Positions 4,855 through 6,633 of a DNA stretch of 6,633 nt are shown piece after piece. The stretch covers positions 1 through 6,633 of the forward strand of contig DOIS01000342.1 of NCBI GenBank assembly GCA_003511785.1, in the 5' to 3' direction. Made by a program: the position numbers and the translations under genes. Origin of the DNA: Paracoccaceae bacterium. Its GTDB lineage: Bacteria > Pseudomonadota > Alphaproteobacteria > Rhodobacterales > Rhodobacteraceae. Every line of letters begins with the position of its first letter. Within the stretch, counting starts at the first letter, position 1. The notes below the pieces were generated by a model. The model was not told the origin of the DNA. It saw only the letters and a list, made by a program, of their open reading frames with translations, and searched no databases.

Positions 4855-6627
4855 CTAGAGGGAGAGGTGGAGATGCAGGAACCCCTCGGCATCCGGCCCC
4901 TCGACCTGCCGCAACCGGGCGCCTAGCCCCGCCAGATGCGCGCGCGCGCCGGGACCCGTGGGCATGACGACGCAGGCCGCCAGCGGCGCGAAATCCCAGG
5001 GCGGTGGCGCCTTTTCCAGCGGGTCGCGGGGCAGATCGCCGGTCAGATAGGCGCGCAGCGCGTCGCGCAGGCGGATCTCGGGCAGGGCCAGTCGGGGCGC
5101 GTCCGAAAGGTGCGGGAAGTTGCCGCCGCCGCTGGCGCGATAGCTGTTGACCGCCACGACCACGCGCCGGCCGGGGTCGAGCGGCGCTCCGTCCAGCCGC
5201 AGGTCGCGGATGCGCCCCGGCCCGCCAATGGCGCTGCCCTCCGGCGCGAAGCGCGGCGGCGACGACAGGTCGATCCGATAGCTGAGCCCGTGCAGAACGT
5301 CGAAATCATGCCCCGGGACCTCCGGGTTCAAGAGCGGCGCGGCGCGCGCGCCCGGCGGGACCTGCGCGAACAGCGCCGCAGATTTCTCCAGCCAGTCGCG
5401 CAGCTGCGCGCCGGTTACGATCAACGCGCTCAACGCGTTGGGAAAGGCGTAGAGATCGGCCAGATGGCGCAGCCGCAAGGGGCCTGCGGGAATGTCGGTA
5501 TAGGCCAGCGGCCCGGCCCGCGCGCCGAACCGCCCCGGCGCGGTCGCGGAGAGCACCGCCAACCCCTCGGCCGGGGTGCCGACGAGATGCGGCCGCAGCG
5601 CTGCCGCCTGGGCACAGGCCACCAGCGCCAGTCCGCGATCCGGCGCGCAGAACGACAGATAGCTGTGCAGCGGCACGGTGCTGTGGCCCGCCGGGCGGTC
5701 CCAGAAGGCCCGCGTGGCGGCATGGTCGGGGGCCAGGTCCTGGATCAGACCGGGGTCGGGCCGCGCTTCGGGCGATGGCCGGTCGAGCGTGGCGCGGCCA
5801 CCGGCCTCGTCGAGGTCGATCCGGCCGAGCGCGCTGCCATGGGCGCCGGGCAGGACCAGCGGCGCGACACCAGGATCGGCCCGCGCCTCGGCGGCGTGGC
5901 TGTGCCCGGCGATCACCGCGTCCACCCCCGGCACTGCCGCCAGTGCCAGCGCGGCGTTCTCGGCGCCGGGCTCTGCCACGGTGCGGCCCAGCCCGGAATG
6001 GGCCAGCACGACAACCCTGTCGACCCCCCCCTGCCGCAGCGCGGGCAGCGCGGCGCGGGCGGCGGTCTCGATATCCTCGACCGAAGCCCGCCCCGCGAGA
6101 TGCGCCGCGTTCCAGATCGCGGTCTGCGGCGGCAGAAAGGACAGCAGGCCGATCCGCCAGCCGCCCCGGTCCAGCACCGCCCAGGGCCGGATCGCCTCCG
6201 GCGCGGGCCGGTCCAGCCAGCGCAGGTTGGTGCAGATCACCGGACAGGGCGCATCCCGCACCACCCGCAGCAGTGTCTCCAGCCCGAAATCGAAATCGTG
6301 GTTGCCCAGACCGATTGCATCATAACCGAGCCGCGCGAAGGCACGCATCAGCAGATGCGCGCCCTCCCGCGCCAGCGCGGCCTCGTCCATCAACCCGCCC
6401 TGCAACCCGTCGCCATTGTCCAGCAGCAGAACCGCTGCCCCGGCGTCCCGTGCCTCGGCTCGCCGCCGGGCGATCAGCGGCGCCAACCGGGCCAATCCGC
6501 CGGACGGGGCGTTGCGGTCGGCGGCATAGTCGAACCCGGTCAGGTTCATATGCAGGTCGCTGGTCGCCAGGAGCCGCAGCCCCCGTGCCCGTCCCTGCCC
6601 CGATCCTGACCATCCCGCCTGCCTCAC
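4855..6627 (-). CDS. cpdB: CpdB-like 2',3'-cyclic-nucleotide phosphodiesterase / 3'-nucleotidase
   Basis: Two-domain metallophosphoesterase of the 5'-nucleotidase/CpdB family that releases phosphate from 2',3'-cyclic and 3'-nucleotides. The 590-residue protein carries all metal-site motifs: SDLHMN (Asp24, His26), DNGDGLQG (Asp73), GNHDFDFG (Asn109-His110), VVLAHSG (His210) and AGHSH (His242, His244). The C-terminal substrate domain shows LYAFPNALSALIVTGAQLRDW followed by LEKSA (about 393-417), FDVLHGLSYRIDL (about 442-454) and NSYRASGGGNFP (494-505), a pattern closer to CpdB than to UshA. The start is a GTG at 6627; an in-frame TGA at 6633-6631 prevents any longer protein. Only 23 residues precede the first metal ligand, with no hydrophobic signal peptide, so the protein appears cytoplasmic, unlike E. 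coli CpdB. Substrate choice cannot be fixed from sequence alone. Confidence 0.87.
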   Translation of the reverse strand: MRQAGWSGSGQGRARGLRLLATSDLHMNLTGFDYAADRNAPSGGLARLAPLIARRRAEARDAGAAVLLLDNGDGLQGGLMDEAALAREGAHLLMRAFARLGYDAIGLGNHDFDFGLETLLRVVRDAPCPVICTNLRWLDRPAPEAIRPWAVLDRGGWRIGLLSFLPPQTAIWNAAHLAGRASVEDIETAARAALPALRQGGVDRVVVLAHSGLGRTVAEPGAENAALALAAVPGVDAVIAGHSHAAEARADPGVAPLVLPGAHGSALGRIDLDEAGGRATLDRPSPEARPDPGLIQDLAPDHAATRAFWDRPAGHSTVPLHSYLSFCAPDRGLALVACAQAAALRPHLVGTPAEGLAVLSATAPGRFGARAGPLAYTDIPAGPLRLRHLADLYAFPNALSALIVTGAQLRDWLEKSAALFAQVPPGARAAPLLNPEVPGHDFDVLHGLSYRIDLSSPPRFAPEGSAIGGPGRIRDLRLDGAPLDPGRRVVVAVNSYRASGGGNFPHLSDAPRLALPEIRLRDALRAYLTGDLPRDPLEKAPPPWDFAPLAACVVMPTGPGARAHLAGLGARLRQVEGPDAEGFLHLHLSL

Positions 6628-6633
6628 AGATCA

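Noticed and set aside
4136..4926. Short open frames on both strands across the SRP RNA and nearby gap
   Set aside because: They overlap a structured RNA gene, have no ribosome binding site of note and no recognisable protein content.
4936..6609. 557-codon open frame on the plus strand
   Set aside because: It is exactly antisense to the CpdB-like gene, has low-complexity Arg/Gln/Gly-rich content and no domain. It is a typical GC-rich antisense shadow.

Overview
The window is GC-rich DNA that reads like the chromosome of an alphaproteobacterium, most likely a member of the Rhodobacterales (Roseobacter/Rhodobacter group). The grounds are the style of the membrane-anchored class I cytochrome c (N-terminus MFDTMTVTK), the Rhodobacterales-like prephenate dehydratase, and the GC-biased codon use. 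The assignment rests on remembered family features, not on a database search.

Layout, left to right. (1) Positions 1-1587, minus strand: the N-terminal 529 codons of a YejA-type periplasmic oligopeptide-binding protein, running off the left edge. (2) Positions 1588-1787: a gap holding the yejA ribosome binding site and a strong intrinsic terminator for the cytochrome transcript. (3) Positions 1788-2922, minus strand: what looks like one ancestral gene for a membrane-anchored di-heme cytochrome c, now lying in three reading frames. The pieces are a membrane anchor, a first heme domain, and a long acidic linker with a second heme domain. Both breaks sit at domain boundaries. One is a single missing base; the other is a perfect 11-bp tandem duplication. 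(4) Positions 2923-3052: a divergent promoter region. (5) Positions 3053-3886, plus strand: a complete monofunctional prephenate dehydratase (phenylalanine biosynthesis). (6) Positions 3929-4492, minus strand, convergent with the former: an unrecognised small protein with two membrane segments. (7) Positions 4708-4803, minus strand: the bacterial small SRP RNA (4.5S RNA, ffs), with a well-placed sigma70-type promoter. (8) Positions 4855-6627, minus strand: a complete CpdB-like 2',3'-cyclic nucleotide phosphodiesterase/3'-nucleotidase without a visible export signal.

The genes do not form one pathway. They are ordinary chromosomal functions side by side: peptide uptake, respiratory electron transfer, aromatic amino acid synthesis, protein targeting and nucleotide salvage. 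I found no mobile element, CRISPR array, tRNA or clearly new system. The most notable feature is the three-frame di-heme cytochrome c locus, whose breaks could be real mutations, assembly errors or, less likely, a split and translationally coupled arrangement.
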